Assembly: GCA_023397655.1 (NCBI GenBank)
Contig: JAEWTW010000057.1
Coordinates: 179,856 to 243,855 of the forward strand
Source of the DNA: Bacillota bacterium
Lineage (GTDB): Bacteria > Bacillota > Clostridia > Christensenellales > SZUA-584
DNA length: 64,000 bases
Reading direction: 5' to 3'
A program made the position numbers and the translations under genes. This document shows, piece after piece, positions 32,798 to 42,033 of the stretch (position 1 is the stretch's first letter; every line of letters begins with the position of its first letter). Under the pieces are notes generated by a model. The model was not told where the DNA came from. It saw nothing but the letters and a program-made list of their open reading frames with translations, and ran no database searches.

Positions 32798-32823
32798 GAC
32801 GTGCGCAGCAGGCACGTCTTTTT
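32798..32823 (+). terminator. Terminator after the sensor operon
   Basis: GACGTGC and GCACGTC pair around GCAGCAG, followed by TTTTTATTTT. Confidence 0.75.
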
Positions 32824-32902
32824 ATTTTATATAAACATTATAGAAATTCTCAACTTCTTTATCGTTTTTAACATTCAAATATAAGCTGACCGACTATAAA
32901 AT

Positions 32903-32932
32903 AACTTTGTCATGAAATGTGATTAAACTTTG
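32903..32932 (+). promoter_or_regulatory. Direct repeat upstream of the ABC transporter, possible YesN site
   Basis: AACTTTG occurs at 32903-32909 and 32926-32932, a period of 23 bases in the AT-rich gap before the ATPase gene. AraC-type domains bind direct repeats about two helical turns apart next to the -35. No clear -35 is seen downstream, which fits an activator-dependent promoter. Low certainty. Confidence 0.3.
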
Positions 32933-32988
32933 CGTTTGATGGAATAATTTAGGTATCCGCCTAATTCTGCATGATTGAGGGTGAGTAA

Positions 32989-34473
32989 ATGGACCAACTG
33001 CTTCTGAAGATGGAAGGTATTGAAAAGTCATTCCCCGGCGTTCACGCTTTGAGCAACTGCCGGTTTGAACTGCGTAAAGGAGAAATTCATGCGTTAGTGG
33101 GAGAAAACGGTGCAGGTAAATCCACGCTGATGAAGGTGCTGACGGGTATTCACGCGCCGGACGCGGGGACGATCAGCCTTGAAGGCAGCCCAATGAGCTT
33201 TAAATCTCCGAGGGACGCTCAGCTGGCCGGCATCTCGATGGTGCATCAGGAGCTGAATCTGATGAATCACCTGACGGTGGCGCAGAACATATTTATCGGC
33301 AGGGAAAGCGATGGGCTTTTTCTCAATGAAAGAGCCATCAACAAGCGCACCGTGGAGCTGTTCGACAAGCTAAATATCAAGCTGGATCCCGAAGCGCTCG
33401 TGGGCAGCCTGTCCGTGAGCCATCAGCAGATGATTGAGATCGCCAAAGCCATCTCCTATGACGCCAAAATCATCATATTCGACGAACCGACTGCGACGCT
33501 GACGGACAACGAAATCGACGAGCTGTTCAAGATCATGGATGAGCTGCGCAAAAACGGCGTGGGCATGGTTTACATTTCGCACAGAATGGACGAGATCAGA
33601 CGGATATCCGACCGGGTCACGGTCATGCGGGACGGTGAATATATCGGCACGCTGACCAAGGACGAGATCGATATCGAGAAGATCATCCATATGATGGTGG
33701 GCCGTGTGACCTACGAGGAGCATAAGCAGGGCAGCGCGGTGGGTGCCGGCGCATCGGCAGTGCTGCGTGTGGAGCATATGACCTCCAAGGACGTCAAGGA
33801 TGTGTCGTTTGAGCTTTATAAGGGCGAAATACTGGGTATTGCCGGACTGGTCGGCGCAGGGCGTACGGAACTGGCCCGTCTCATTTTCGGGGCGGACAAA
33901 CGGATGAACGGTGATATTTACCTGAACGGAAAAAAGGTGAACATCAACAGCCCCAGCGACGCGGTGAAGCACGGTATCGGCTATCTGTCTGAGGACAGAA
34001 AACGTTACGGTCTCGCACTGGGCATGAGTATCGCCGACAATATTGTGATGACAAATCTGGATGATTACATATCCGGCGGCATCATCAACGAGAAGAAAAT
34101 TGAAACGGCCTCAAAAGAGTCCATCAAAAAAATCAACATCAAAACACCGTCCGCAAGACAGCTGGTGAAGAACCTGTCGGGCGGCAATCAGCAAAAGGTG
34201 ATCATCGCCAAATGGCTGCTGAGGGACTGCGACATACTGATATTCGACGAACCGACACGCGGCATCGACGTGGGCGCCAAGAGTGAGATATACAAGATCA
34301 TGAACCATCTGGCGGAAGAGGGCAAGTCGATCATCATGATATCGTCCGAACTGCCTGAACTGCTGCGCATGAGCGACCGCGTTCTGGTGATGTGCGAAGG
34401 CGTTCACACCGCCACGCTGGGCCTGAATGAAATCGATCAGAAGACGATCATGAAATATGCTACTGAGCATTAG
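32989..34473 (+). CDS. Sugar ABC transporter ATPase (MglA/RbsA/XylG type)
   Basis: A protein of 494 residues with two nucleotide-binding domains, as usual for this subfamily. The first has Walker A GENGAGKST, signature-like LSVSHQQMIEIAKA and Walker B IIFDEPTATL. The second has the degenerate Walker A GLVGAGRTE, signature LSGGNQQKV and Walker B ILIFDEPTRGIDVG. ATG 32989 follows GAGGGTGAG. It energises import of a monosaccharide together with the permease and binding protein that follow. It is the first gene of the transporter operon, just after the sensor operon. Confidence 0.95.
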   Translation: MDQLLLKMEGIEKSFPGVHALSNCRFELRKGEIHALVGENGAGKSTLMKVLTGIHAPDAGTISLEGSPMSFKSPRDAQLAGISMVHQELNLMNHLTVAQNIFIGRESDGLFLNERAINKRTVELFDKLNIKLDPEALVGSLSVSHQQMIEIAKAISYDAKIIIFDEPTATLTDNEIDELFKIMDELRKNGVGMVYISHRMDEIRRISDRVTVMRDGEYIGTLTKDEIDIEKIIHMMVGRVTYEEHKQGSAVGAGASAVLRVEHMTSKDVKDVSFELYKGEILGIAGLVGAGRTELARLIFGADKRMNGDIYLNGKKVNINSPSDAVKHGIGYLSEDRKRYGLALGMSIADNIVMTNLDDYISGGIINEKKIETASKESIKKINIKTPSARQLVKNLSGGNQQKVIIAKWLLRDCDILIFDEPTRGIDVGAKSEIYKIMNHLAEEGKSIIMISSELPELLRMSDRVLVMCEGVHTATLGLNEIDQKTIMKYATEH

Positions 34474-34487
34474 AGGGGGAAAAATCA

Positions 34488-35462
34488 ATGTTGAAGGGTA
34501 AAAACATGCAAAAATTACTGGCGTTTGCGGCGCTGGTCATCATCTACGTGTTTTTCGCCATTACGGGCAACAACTTCTTTTCGGAGGCGACAGCGCTGAA
34601 CATACTGGCATCGTCGTACTATGTCGGTTTTCTGGCTCTGGGCGTTACGTTCGTCATCATCACTGGCGGCATAGACTTGTCCATCGGTGCGCTGATGATG
34701 TGTTCCGCGCTGATAGGCGGCGAGCTGTACCGTGATTTGGGCGCCCCGCTTTGGGTTGCGCTGATCGCCATGGTGCTGTTTGGAACATTTGTGGGTATGC
34801 TGAACGGTCTGATGGTCACAAAGCTTGGATTACCGCCCTTTATCGCCACGCTGGGTACCATGATGGTCTCGCTCGGCTTCGGTTCCATCATCACCGGTAC
34901 ATCGTCCAAATATTTCCCGACGATACTGGAGCCGGACGGCTGGTTCTCGCGGGCGTTTTTCAAGACGGAAGGCAACTTTCCGATGGGTGCGGTGTTCCTG
35001 CTGGTCTTCTTCGCAGTTACATTCATCATACTCAATAAAACGAAGATAGGCCGATACATATTCGGCATCGGCAGCAACGAAGAAGCGGTACGGCTGTCGG
35101 GTATCAAGGTGAACGTGTGGAAAACGATCGCATATGTGGTGAGCGGCTTTGCAGCAGGCCTTGGCTCCATCTTCTACGCGGCCACTTACACTGTCGTCAT
35201 CCCCAACACCGGCAACGGTATTGAGCTGCAGGCCATCGCCGGCGTCGTTATCGGCGGCACATCGCTGTCGGGCGGCATCGGTTCGCTCACCGGCACAATC
35301 ATCGGCGTGTTCATCATGAGCGTGCTGAAGAACGGTCTGGTGTCGCTGAATCTGCCTGCTCCGTTCCAGACATTCTTTACCGGCATCGTGGTTATTGGCG
35401 CCGTGCTGCTGGACGTGTACCGCAACAAGAAGGCCAATACAGTGAAAAAGATAAAGAATTAA
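34488..35462 (+). CDS. Sugar ABC transporter permease (RbsC/MglC/XylH type)
   Basis: A protein of 324 residues, strongly hydrophobic with about eight to ten helices. It has the family motifs VIITGGIDLSIGALM and IEAxAGV-like ELQAIAGVVIGGTSLSGGIGS near the C-terminus. ATG 34488 follows AGGGGG, 15 bp after the ATPase. It forms the membrane channel of the monosaccharide importer, probably as a homodimer. Confidence 0.94.
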   Translation: MLKGKNMQKLLAFAALVIIYVFFAITGNNFFSEATALNILASSYYVGFLALGVTFVIITGGIDLSIGALMMCSALIGGELYRDLGAPLWVALIAMVLFGTFVGMLNGLMVTKLGLPPFIATLGTMMVSLGFGSIITGTSSKYFPTILEPDGWFSRAFFKTEGNFPMGAVFLLVFFAVTFIILNKTKIGRYIFGIGSNEEAVRLSGIKVNVWKTIAYVVSGFAAGLGSIFYAATYTVVIPNTGNGIELQAIAGVVIGGTSLSGGIGSLTGTIIGVFIMSVLKNGLVSLNLPAPFQTFFTGIVVIGAVLLDVYRNKKANTVKKIKN

Positions 35463-35505
35463 GCAGTGATGCTTAATGTAAAAACAATAGGAGGATAGTT
35501 TGGTA

Positions 35506-36651
35506 ATGAACACAAAGAAGAGTGTAAAATTCCTGACGCTGCTTGTAGCGCTGGCGATGGTCGTCGCTATGTTTGCAGGCTGCGGCAACAAAGCACCAGA
35601 GACTTCACCGACCGAAGCGCCTGCGGAAGCTCCCGCAACAGAAGCGCCGGCAGAACAGCCCGTTGAAGAGCCGGCTGGCCCCATGTACATCTCCGTGATC
35701 GCGAAGGGCTTTCAGCATCAGTTCTGGCAGGTCGTGAAAGCGGGCTCCGAGCAGGCTGCCGCTGACCTTGGCGTTGAGATCTTCTTCACCGGCCCCGAAG
35801 GTGAAAGCGCTCAGAGTGCTCAGGTTGACATGCTGAACGCTGAACTCGCGAAGAACCCCGCAGCTATCGCGCTTGCGGCTCTCAATACCGAAGCGGTGCT
35901 GAGCCAGCTGAAGGACGCGCAGGACAAAGGTATTCCGATCATCGGTTTCGACTCGGGCGTTCCGGATGCTCCGGCCGGCCAGATCGCGGCTACGGCGTCC
36001 ACCAACAACGAAGGCGCTGCAGCTCTGGGTGCCGAGCACATGTATGAGGCTATAAAGGACGTCATCGCTGCGGCGACTCCCGAGAAGCCGGTCGTTATCT
36101 CCGTTCTGTCTCAGGACGTGGTGAGCGCATCCGTTTCCGGACGTACCAAAGGCTTTGCCGAGAAGATGAAAGAGCTGGTTGAGGCTGGCGGCAGCACCGC
36201 GGCTATCACGGGCGATTTCTCCGCCATCAACACGGGCGACGCGGCGGCTTCCGCTGTGAACGTTTCTGTGACGGTTGGCGCAACACCGGACATCACTGAC
36301 ATGACCAATGCGGCGAACGGCCTGCTGAACACCAATGGTCTGGCTGGCGTGTTCTGCTCCAACGAAGGCGCGGTCAACGGTCTGCTGGCGGCTGTGAATG
36401 CCGGCTCCAAGATTCCGGAAGGCGTGAAGATCGTCGGCTTTGACGCTGGCGCTGGCCAGAAGGCTGCTGTGAAGAGCGGCGTGTTCATGGGCTCCATCAC
36501 GCAGGATCCTTTCCAGATCGGCTACAAGGCTGTGGAACTGGCTTTTGCAGCAGCGAACGGCGAAACTGTGGCGGATGTTGACACTGGCGCGAAGTGGTAT
36601 GATGCCAGCAACATGGACCAGGAAGATATCGCCCAGCTGCTCTACGATTGA
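35506..36651 (+). CDS. Sugar ABC transporter substrate-binding lipoprotein
   Basis: A protein of 381 residues from ATG 35506; an in-frame TTG at 35500 sits closer to the AGGAGG site and is possible. The signal peptide ends in FAGC (Cys about 23) and is followed by a Pro/Ala/Glu-rich linker (about 28-60). The binding domain is of the ribose/galactose type: YISVIAKGFQHQFWQVVKAG, IIGFDSGVPD and VKIVGFDAGAGQ. This is the transport binding protein, distinct from the sensor-type one at 31802. A long hairpin follows, as often seen after highly expressed binding proteins. Confidence 0.93.
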   Translation: MNTKKSVKFLTLLVALAMVVAMFAGCGNKAPETSPTEAPAEAPATEAPAEQPVEEPAGPMYISVIAKGFQHQFWQVVKAGSEQAAADLGVEIFFTGPEGESAQSAQVDMLNAELAKNPAAIALAALNTEAVLSQLKDAQDKGIPIIGFDSGVPDAPAGQIAATASTNNEGAAALGAEHMYEAIKDVIAAATPEKPVVISVLSQDVVSASVSGRTKGFAEKMKELVEAGGSTAAITGDFSAINTGDAAASAVNVSVTVGATPDITDMTNAANGLLNTNGLAGVFCSNEGAVNGLLAAVNAGSKIPEGVKIVGFDAGAGQKAAVKSGVFMGSITQDPFQIGYKAVELAFAAANGETVADVDTGAKWYDASNMDQEDIAQLLYD

Positions 36652-36683
36652 TAATTACATCGACAGTATAACTTTCTTTCTTC

Positions 36684-36730
36684 CTGAGATGGCCTCCTTT
36701 GGCACAGTGCCAAAGGAGGCCATTTCTCAG
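36684..36730 (+). terminator. Very stable hairpin after the binding-protein gene
   Basis: ATGGCCTCCTTTGGCA and TGCCAAAGGAGGCCAT form a 16-bp perfect stem with a 3-base loop. It is extended outward by CTGAGA and TCTCAG with a small bulge. Only a short T-run follows, so it may stabilise the upstream mRNA or partly terminate it before fucI. Confidence 0.7.
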
Positions 36731-36772
36731 TAGAGAGATTTAAGTATTTTGATTTAGACAACGGTTTTCGGA

Positions 36773-36801
36773 TTTCTTTTCCAATGGTATTTTGATATAA
36801 T
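36773..36801 (+). promoter_or_regulatory. Possible promoter of the fucose genes
   Basis: TATAAT at 36796-36801 with a weak TTTCTT 17 bases upstream. It lies between the hairpin and fucI and could start an independent transcript. Confidence 0.4.
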
Positions 36802-36866
36802 GACGTTTGGAATGCGGGAGGCTGGATAAACCTTGCCCAAACCATATAAACAGGAGGTACAGCACA

Positions 36867-38621
36867 ATGAAGATAGGAATAAGGCCGACGATAGACGGGC
36901 GTGAAAGAGGCGTAAGAGAGCAGCTGGAAGTCCAGACGATGGACATGGCGAAGAGCGCCGCCGCATTGATCAGCGGAAGCCTGAAGGACAGAGACGGCAA
37001 TCCGGTGGAATGCGTGATCGCGGATACCACCATCGGCGGCGTGTATGAGGCGGCTCAGTGCGCTGAAAAGTTCGCGCGCGCAGGCGTGTGTGCCACGCTC
37101 ACGGTGACGCCGTGCTGGTGCTACGGCAGCGAGACGATGGATATGGATCCCCTTATGCCCAAAGCGGTGTGGGGCTTCAACGGAACGGAACGACCGGGCG
37201 CGGTGTATCTGGCAGCGGTGCTGGCCGCGCATGCGCAGAAAGGCCTGCCCGCTTTCAGCATATACGGGCACGACGTGCAGGACGCCGACGATACATCGAT
37301 ACCCGCCGACGTCCAGGAAAAGATACTGCGGTTCGCAAGAGCGGCGGTGGCCGTGGGCGAGATGAAGGGCAAGAGCTACCTGTCCTGCGGCAGCGTGTCG
37401 ATGGGCATCGCGGGCTCCATCGTGAACCCGGAATTCTTTGAGAGCTACCTTGGCATGCGCTGCGAGCAGGTGGACATGAGCGAATACATCCGCCGCATCG
37501 AAGAGGGCATCTACGACAAGGACGAGTTCGACAAGGCGATGGCCTGGGTTAAAAAGAACTGCAAGGAAGGCCGCGACATCAACGCCGACCCCAGCTCCAG
37601 AGAGCGTAAGGACTGGGAATGGGAGTTCACCGTGAAATGCGCGCTGATCGCCAAGGACCTGATGGGCGGCAACCAGAAGCTGATTGACATGGGCTACCGC
37701 GAGGAAGGCCTCGGACACAACGCCATCGCGGGCGGTTTTCAGGGTCAGCGCCAGTGGACGGACCACTTCCCCAACGCGGACTTCGTGGAGTCGATACTGT
37801 GCTCATCGTTCGACTGGAACGGCAGACGCACACCGTACGTGTTCGCGACGGAGAACGACGCGCTCAACGGCACGGCGATGCTGCTGGGTCACCTGCTCAC
37901 CAACACCGCGTCCATATTCAGTGACGTGCGGACATACTGGAGTCCCGAAGCGGTGAAGCGCGTCACGGGCAAAGCACTGACGGGCGACGCGAAGAACGGC
38001 ATCATCCACCTGATCAATTCGGGCGCGACCTGCCTCGACGGCACGGGCGAGCAGGAGAAGGACCGTAAGCCGGCGATGAAGCCCTTCTGGGAGATCACGG
38101 ATGAAGAGGTGCAAAAGTGCCTGGACGCGACGGACTGGTGCCCGGGCGACAAGGGCTATTTCCGTGGCGGCGGCTATTCCAGCCACTTCAAGACACGCGG
38201 CAGCATGCCGGTGACCATGTGCCGCATCAATCTGGTGAAGGGCTTGGGGCCGGTGCTGCAGATCGCGGAGGGCTGGACGGTGGAGCTGCCCCGTGACGTG
38301 CACGATATACTGGAGGAGCGGACGAGCCCCACGTGGCCGACCACATGGTTTGCACCGCGGCTTTCCGGCAAGGGCGCGTTCACAGACGTGTACAGCGTGA
38401 TGGCGAACTGGGGGGCGAACCACGGCGCGATCAACTACGGCCACATCGGCGCGGACCTGATCACGCTGGCGTCCATGCTGCGCATACCGGTGAATATGCA
38501 CAACGTGGAGGAGCAAAAGATATTCCGCCCGTCGGCATGGAACGCTTTCGGCACGGAAAACCGTGAGAGCGCGGACTATCTGGCCTGCCAGAACTTCGGG
38601 CCGGTTTACGGCAAGAAATAA
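36867..38621 (+). CDS. fucI: L-fucose isomerase
   Basis: A protein of 584 residues, close to the known length of about 590. ATG 36867 has AGGAGG 10 bases upstream. It reads MKIGIRPTIDGRERGVREQL at the start, with the conserved CWCYGSETMDMD, GYREEGLGHNAIAGGFQGQRQW and GANHGAINYGHIG regions. The enzyme uses Mn to convert L-fucose to L-fuculose in the cytoplasm (and may accept D-arabinose). The mutarotase and a FGGY kinase follow in the same direction, so the fucose pathway runs from uptake through phosphorylation. Confidence 0.95.
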   Translation: MKIGIRPTIDGRERGVREQLEVQTMDMAKSAAALISGSLKDRDGNPVECVIADTTIGGVYEAAQCAEKFARAGVCATLTVTPCWCYGSETMDMDPLMPKAVWGFNGTERPGAVYLAAVLAAHAQKGLPAFSIYGHDVQDADDTSIPADVQEKILRFARAAVAVGEMKGKSYLSCGSVSMGIAGSIVNPEFFESYLGMRCEQVDMSEYIRRIEEGIYDKDEFDKAMAWVKKNCKEGRDINADPSSRERKDWEWEFTVKCALIAKDLMGGNQKLIDMGYREEGLGHNAIAGGFQGQRQWTDHFPNADFVESILCSSFDWNGRRTPYVFATENDALNGTAMLLGHLLTNTASIFSDVRTYWSPEAVKRVTGKALTGDAKNGIIHLINSGATCLDGTGEQEKDRKPAMKPFWEITDEEVQKCLDATDWCPGDKGYFRGGGYSSHFKTRGSMPVTMCRINLVKGLGPVLQIAEGWTVELPRDVHDILEERTSPTWPTTWFAPRLSGKGAFTDVYSVMANWGANHGAINYGHIGADLITLASMLRIPVNMHNVEEQKIFRPSAWNAFGTENRESADYLACQNFGPVYGKK

Positions 38622-38633
38622 GGAGGGCGAAAC

Positions 38634-39068
38634 ATGCTGAAGAAAATACCGCCGGTCATATCGCCTGACCTGATGTATGTACTTATGGAGATGGGGCATG
38701 GTGACGAGCTGTGCCTCGGTGACGGCAACTTCCCGGCTGAGAGCTTCGGTCAGCGCGTCGTACGTCTGGACGGGCATGGCATTGAAGCGATACTGCCTGC
38801 TATACTGGAGTTCTTTCCGCTCGATAATTTCGTCGAGAAGCCGGTGGCACTGATGCAGACGGTAAATGCAAACGATCCGCAGCCGGTGATCTGGGACAGT
38901 TATAAAAAGATAATAGAGAACAGTGAGGAAAAAGCGGTGTTCTCCGGATTCGACATGGTAGAGCGCTTTGCGTTCTATGAGCGCGCGAAGCAGTGCTTTG
39001 CGGTGGTGGCGACGGGAGAAAGCGCGATATACGCCAACGTGATACTGAAAAAAGGCGTAGTGAAATAA
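38634..39068 (+). CDS. fucU: L-fucose mutarotase (RbsD/FucU family)
   Basis: A protein of 144 residues with the family motifs LMEMGHGDELCLGDGNFPA (His-Asp pair) and a C-terminal ERFAFYERAKQCFAVVATGE. The ATG follows GGAGGG, 12 bp after fucI. It speeds exchange of the alpha and beta anomers of L-fucose. FucU rather than RbsD is inferred from the neighbours and from the FYERAK motif. Confidence 0.9.
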   Translation: MLKKIPPVISPDLMYVLMEMGHGDELCLGDGNFPAESFGQRVVRLDGHGIEAILPAILEFFPLDNFVEKPVALMQTVNANDPQPVIWDSYKKIIENSEEKAVFSGFDMVERFAFYERAKQCFAVVATGESAIYANVILKKGVVK

Positions 39069-39098
39069 CAATTCGATAAAGGAAACGGGGAGGTTTCA

Positions 39099-40589
39099 AT
39101 GGCGCAAAAACAATATATTGCGGCAGATTTGGGGGCAAGCAACGGGCGTCTGATTTTGGGCCGATTTGACGGGCGGAAGCTGGCGCTGGAGGAACTGAAC
39201 CGTTTCCCGAATCACAGCGTACGTATTCGCGATTCGTACTACTGGGATATACTCAGCATGTTCGAGAACATACAGGACGGGCTGCGCGCTTACTCAAAAG
39301 GCGGCTTTGGTGAGCTCGGCGGTATCGGTATCGACACATGGGGTGTGGATTTCTGGCTGATTGACAAACAGGGCAATCTGACAGGGAATCCGCTTGCGTA
39401 CAGGGACCCACGGAGCGAGCGGGGCATGAAGGCGTTTTTCGCTGAATACGGCGAGCGCGCCGCGTTCGACCTGACTGGTGTATCCAACATGCCGTTCAAT
39501 ACCATTTTCAGGCTTTACGACATGACGCTGCACGACGAACCGCAGCTCAAAATCGCGGATAAGCTGCTGCTGTTCCCGGACCTGCTGGGATATATGCTGA
39601 GCGGTGTCGCCAGCGCCGAATACACGCACGCGACCACCACGCAGATGCTTGGGCTTGACGGACAGTGGTCAGATGATATACTAAAAATGGTCGGCATCAG
39701 CAAGAGCCTGCTGCCGGAAATACAGCCCAGCGGAACAGTAAAGGGAACGCTGCTGCCATCTGTGATGCAGGAGACGGGGCTCCCCAATGCTGCAGCCGTA
39801 TATTGCGTCGGGTCGCACGACACCGCTTCTGCTGTGGCGTCGATACCCGTCAGGGATGACAGCTACGCTTTCCTGTCCTCGGGCACATGGTCGCTCGTCG
39901 GCATCGTGACGGACAAAGCGATGACGGGGGATGAGGTGTTCAGCCAGAACTTCTCCAATGAAGGCACCGTGGACGGGCGCTACCGTCTGCTGCGCAATAT
40001 CATGGGGATGTGGATCGTGCAGGGCTGCAAGCAGCAGTGGGACAGGGAAGAGCGTCTATCGTGGGACGACATCGTGAAACTGGCGGAGGCTGCGCCTGCG
40101 TTCCGGTCGTTCATCGACGTGAATGCCCACATGTTCTACGGGGAAGGCAACATGATCGAAAAGATACAGCGGTACTGCGAGTCCACCGGACAGCCGGTGC
40201 CGCAGACCAGAGGCGAGATCGCGCGGACGGTTTATGAGAGCCTTGCGATGGGTTACCGGGAAGCGTTTGAAGGGTTGGAGCAGCTCAAGGGCAGCCGCAT
40301 CAATGTGCTGCATATCGTGGGCGGCGGCTCCAGAAACAAGCTGCTCAACCGCATGACGGCGGGGGCGCTTGGGCGTGAGGTGATCGCGGGCCCAGTGGAA
40401 GCGACCGCAATCGGCAATATTATGGTGCAGATCAAAGCGTCGGGAGAGATCAGCGGCGATGATTTCAGGCATGTGATCAGCGAGTCGTTCGGTGTGGAGA
40501 GTTTTGAGCCGCAGCATGCGGACGAGTGGACAGAGCAATATATGCGATTTAAAAATATAAAAGCGCAGTCGGGAAGGGGATCAGAATAA
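39099..40589 (+). CDS. FGGY-family sugar kinase, rhamnulokinase-like, probable L-fuculokinase
   Basis: A protein of 496 residues. The start AADLGASNGRLILGRFDG is the phosphate loop of the rhamnulokinase group; GIDTWGVDFWLID, LSSGTWSLVG and VGGGSRNKLLNRM are further family motifs. Sequence motifs point to RhaB, but the place after fucI and fucU suggests it phosphorylates L-fuculose to L-fuculose-1-phosphate. Such use of RhaB-like kinases in fucose operons is plausible and needs assay. The ATG follows GGGGAGG. Confidence 0.88.
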   Translation: MAQKQYIAADLGASNGRLILGRFDGRKLALEELNRFPNHSVRIRDSYYWDILSMFENIQDGLRAYSKGGFGELGGIGIDTWGVDFWLIDKQGNLTGNPLAYRDPRSERGMKAFFAEYGERAAFDLTGVSNMPFNTIFRLYDMTLHDEPQLKIADKLLLFPDLLGYMLSGVASAEYTHATTTQMLGLDGQWSDDILKMVGISKSLLPEIQPSGTVKGTLLPSVMQETGLPNAAAVYCVGSHDTASAVASIPVRDDSYAFLSSGTWSLVGIVTDKAMTGDEVFSQNFSNEGTVDGRYRLLRNIMGMWIVQGCKQQWDREERLSWDDIVKLAEAAPAFRSFIDVNAHMFYGEGNMIEKIQRYCESTGQPVPQTRGEIARTVYESLAMGYREAFEGLEQLKGSRINVLHIVGGGSRNKLLNRMTAGALGREVIAGPVEATAIGNIMVQIKASGEISGDDFRHVISESFGVESFEPQHADEWTEQYMRFKNIKAQSGRGSE

Positions 40590-41882
40590 GTGCAGCATTT
40601 TGAGATCAGACAACTGGAGCAAAGGCTGGGAGACCGGGAACTTTCGGTAAGGATGGAGGCGGTGAGGGAACTTCAGGCCGCACTGGAAAACAAAGCTGTT
40701 CAAAGGCCTGTTTGCGAGGGTTATACCAACAACCATGTGCACACGACGTTTTCGTTCTCGCCGTATACACCGGCGAATGCGGTATGGCAGGCGATTAGGA
40801 GCGGGCTTTGCACGGTGGGTATTGTGGATCACGATTCGGTGAGCGGCGCGGAGGAATTTATCAAAGCGGGCGAAGCGCTGAGCATCGCAACCACGGTAGG
40901 TTTCGAGGTGCGCACCGATTGGTCTGATACGCCTTTTGCCGGACGGCGCGTGAACAATCCTGATCAGCTCACGAGCGCCTATATATGCGCGCATGGTGTG
41001 CCGCATTCTCAGATGGACAAGGCTGACAAGTTCCTAGCCGGCATCCGTTCCGCAAGGGAGAAACGCAGCCGGGCGATGACGGAACGTCTGAACGGCTTGC
41101 TGCGTACGCATGGCATTGAAATTAATTACGATAAGGACATCATCCCGCTGTCTTACGCAGAATTCGGCGGTGAGGTCACAGAGCGGCACATGCTGTTTGC
41201 GCTGACAAAGCAGTTGTTGGCGAAGTACGGCAAAGGCGAAGAACTGATCAGCTTCCTGACAGGCAAAATGGGCATCGCGATGAGCGAGAGCCAGCTTAAG
41301 CTGCTGCGGGATATGGAATATGAATACTACGATTACGACGTGCTGAACATACTGAAGGGCAGCTTTGTGACGCCTATCTATATCGAATCCACGACGGACG
41401 AGACACCGCCTGTTGCGGAAGCGGTAGCGGCCATCCGTGATATGGGCGCGATACCCACATACTGCTATCTGGGCGATGTGGGCGCTTCGCCGACGGGCGA
41501 TAAAAAGGAACAGAAGTTTGAGGACGACTATCTCGATGATCTGTTTCCCGTGTGCCGGGAACTGGGCTTCGACGCCATAGCCTATATGCCGTCGCGCAAC
41601 ACGATTTCGCAGCTGCAGCGCGTGATGGCGCTTTGTGACAAGTACAGCTTCCTGCAGATCAGCGGCGAGGACATCAACCAGCCCCGCCAGTCGTTCATAT
41701 GCCGGCAGCTTAAGGACCCCATGTTTGCGCACCTGGCCGATACGGCGTGGGCGCTGGTGGGGCACGAAATCGCAGCGACCGAGGACATCCGTAAAGGATT
41801 TTTCGGCGATGGCTCCAAGCCGGACGCACAGGAGATTTCGAAACGCATACAGAAGTATAAAGCCATCGGAGCCGGACAATAG
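40590..41882 (+). CDS. PHP-domain protein in the fucose operon
   Basis: A protein of 430 residues. GTG 40590 directly follows the kinase stop, with AGGGG upstream. The first 35 residues are a basic helix; then the PHP metal-binding signature NNHVHTTFSFSPYTP and VDHDSVSG appear, with later His/Asp motifs such as SGEDINQPRQSF. PHP proteins are metal-dependent phosphoesterases. Its tight coupling to the kinase places it in fucose or deoxysugar breakdown, at the position where an aldolase gene is expected. I do not know its reaction. Confidence 0.8.
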   Translation: MQHFEIRQLEQRLGDRELSVRMEAVRELQAALENKAVQRPVCEGYTNNHVHTTFSFSPYTPANAVWQAIRSGLCTVGIVDHDSVSGAEEFIKAGEALSIATTVGFEVRTDWSDTPFAGRRVNNPDQLTSAYICAHGVPHSQMDKADKFLAGIRSAREKRSRAMTERLNGLLRTHGIEINYDKDIIPLSYAEFGGEVTERHMLFALTKQLLAKYGKGEELISFLTGKMGIAMSESQLKLLRDMEYEYYDYDVLNILKGSFVTPIYIESTTDETPPVAEAVAAIRDMGAIPTYCYLGDVGASPTGDKKEQKFEDDYLDDLFPVCRELGFDAIAYMPSRNTISQLQRVMALCDKYSFLQISGEDINQPRQSFICRQLKDPMFAHLADTAWALVGHEIAATEDIRKGFFGDGSKPDAQEISKRIQKYKAIGAGQ

Positions 41883-41913
41883 CCAAGGCTTTGCATCAGA
41901 CAGTTTTACCGGA

Positions 41914-41943
41914 CAAGGGAGCCATTGAGGTTCCCCTGTTTTT
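41914..41943 (+). terminator. Terminator of the fucose operon
   Basis: CAAGGGA and TCCCCTG pair with one mismatch around 11 bases, followed by TTTTT. A second small hairpin (AAAGAG/CTCTTT) follows at about 41947. Confidence 0.55.
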
Positions 41944-42033
41944 GTTAAAGAGAAAGGCCTCTTTTCAGTTCCTGTAAACCGAACAACAAAATAAAAAAAC
42001 GTACAAAAAACAAACTTTTTATCGGCCGTATTA

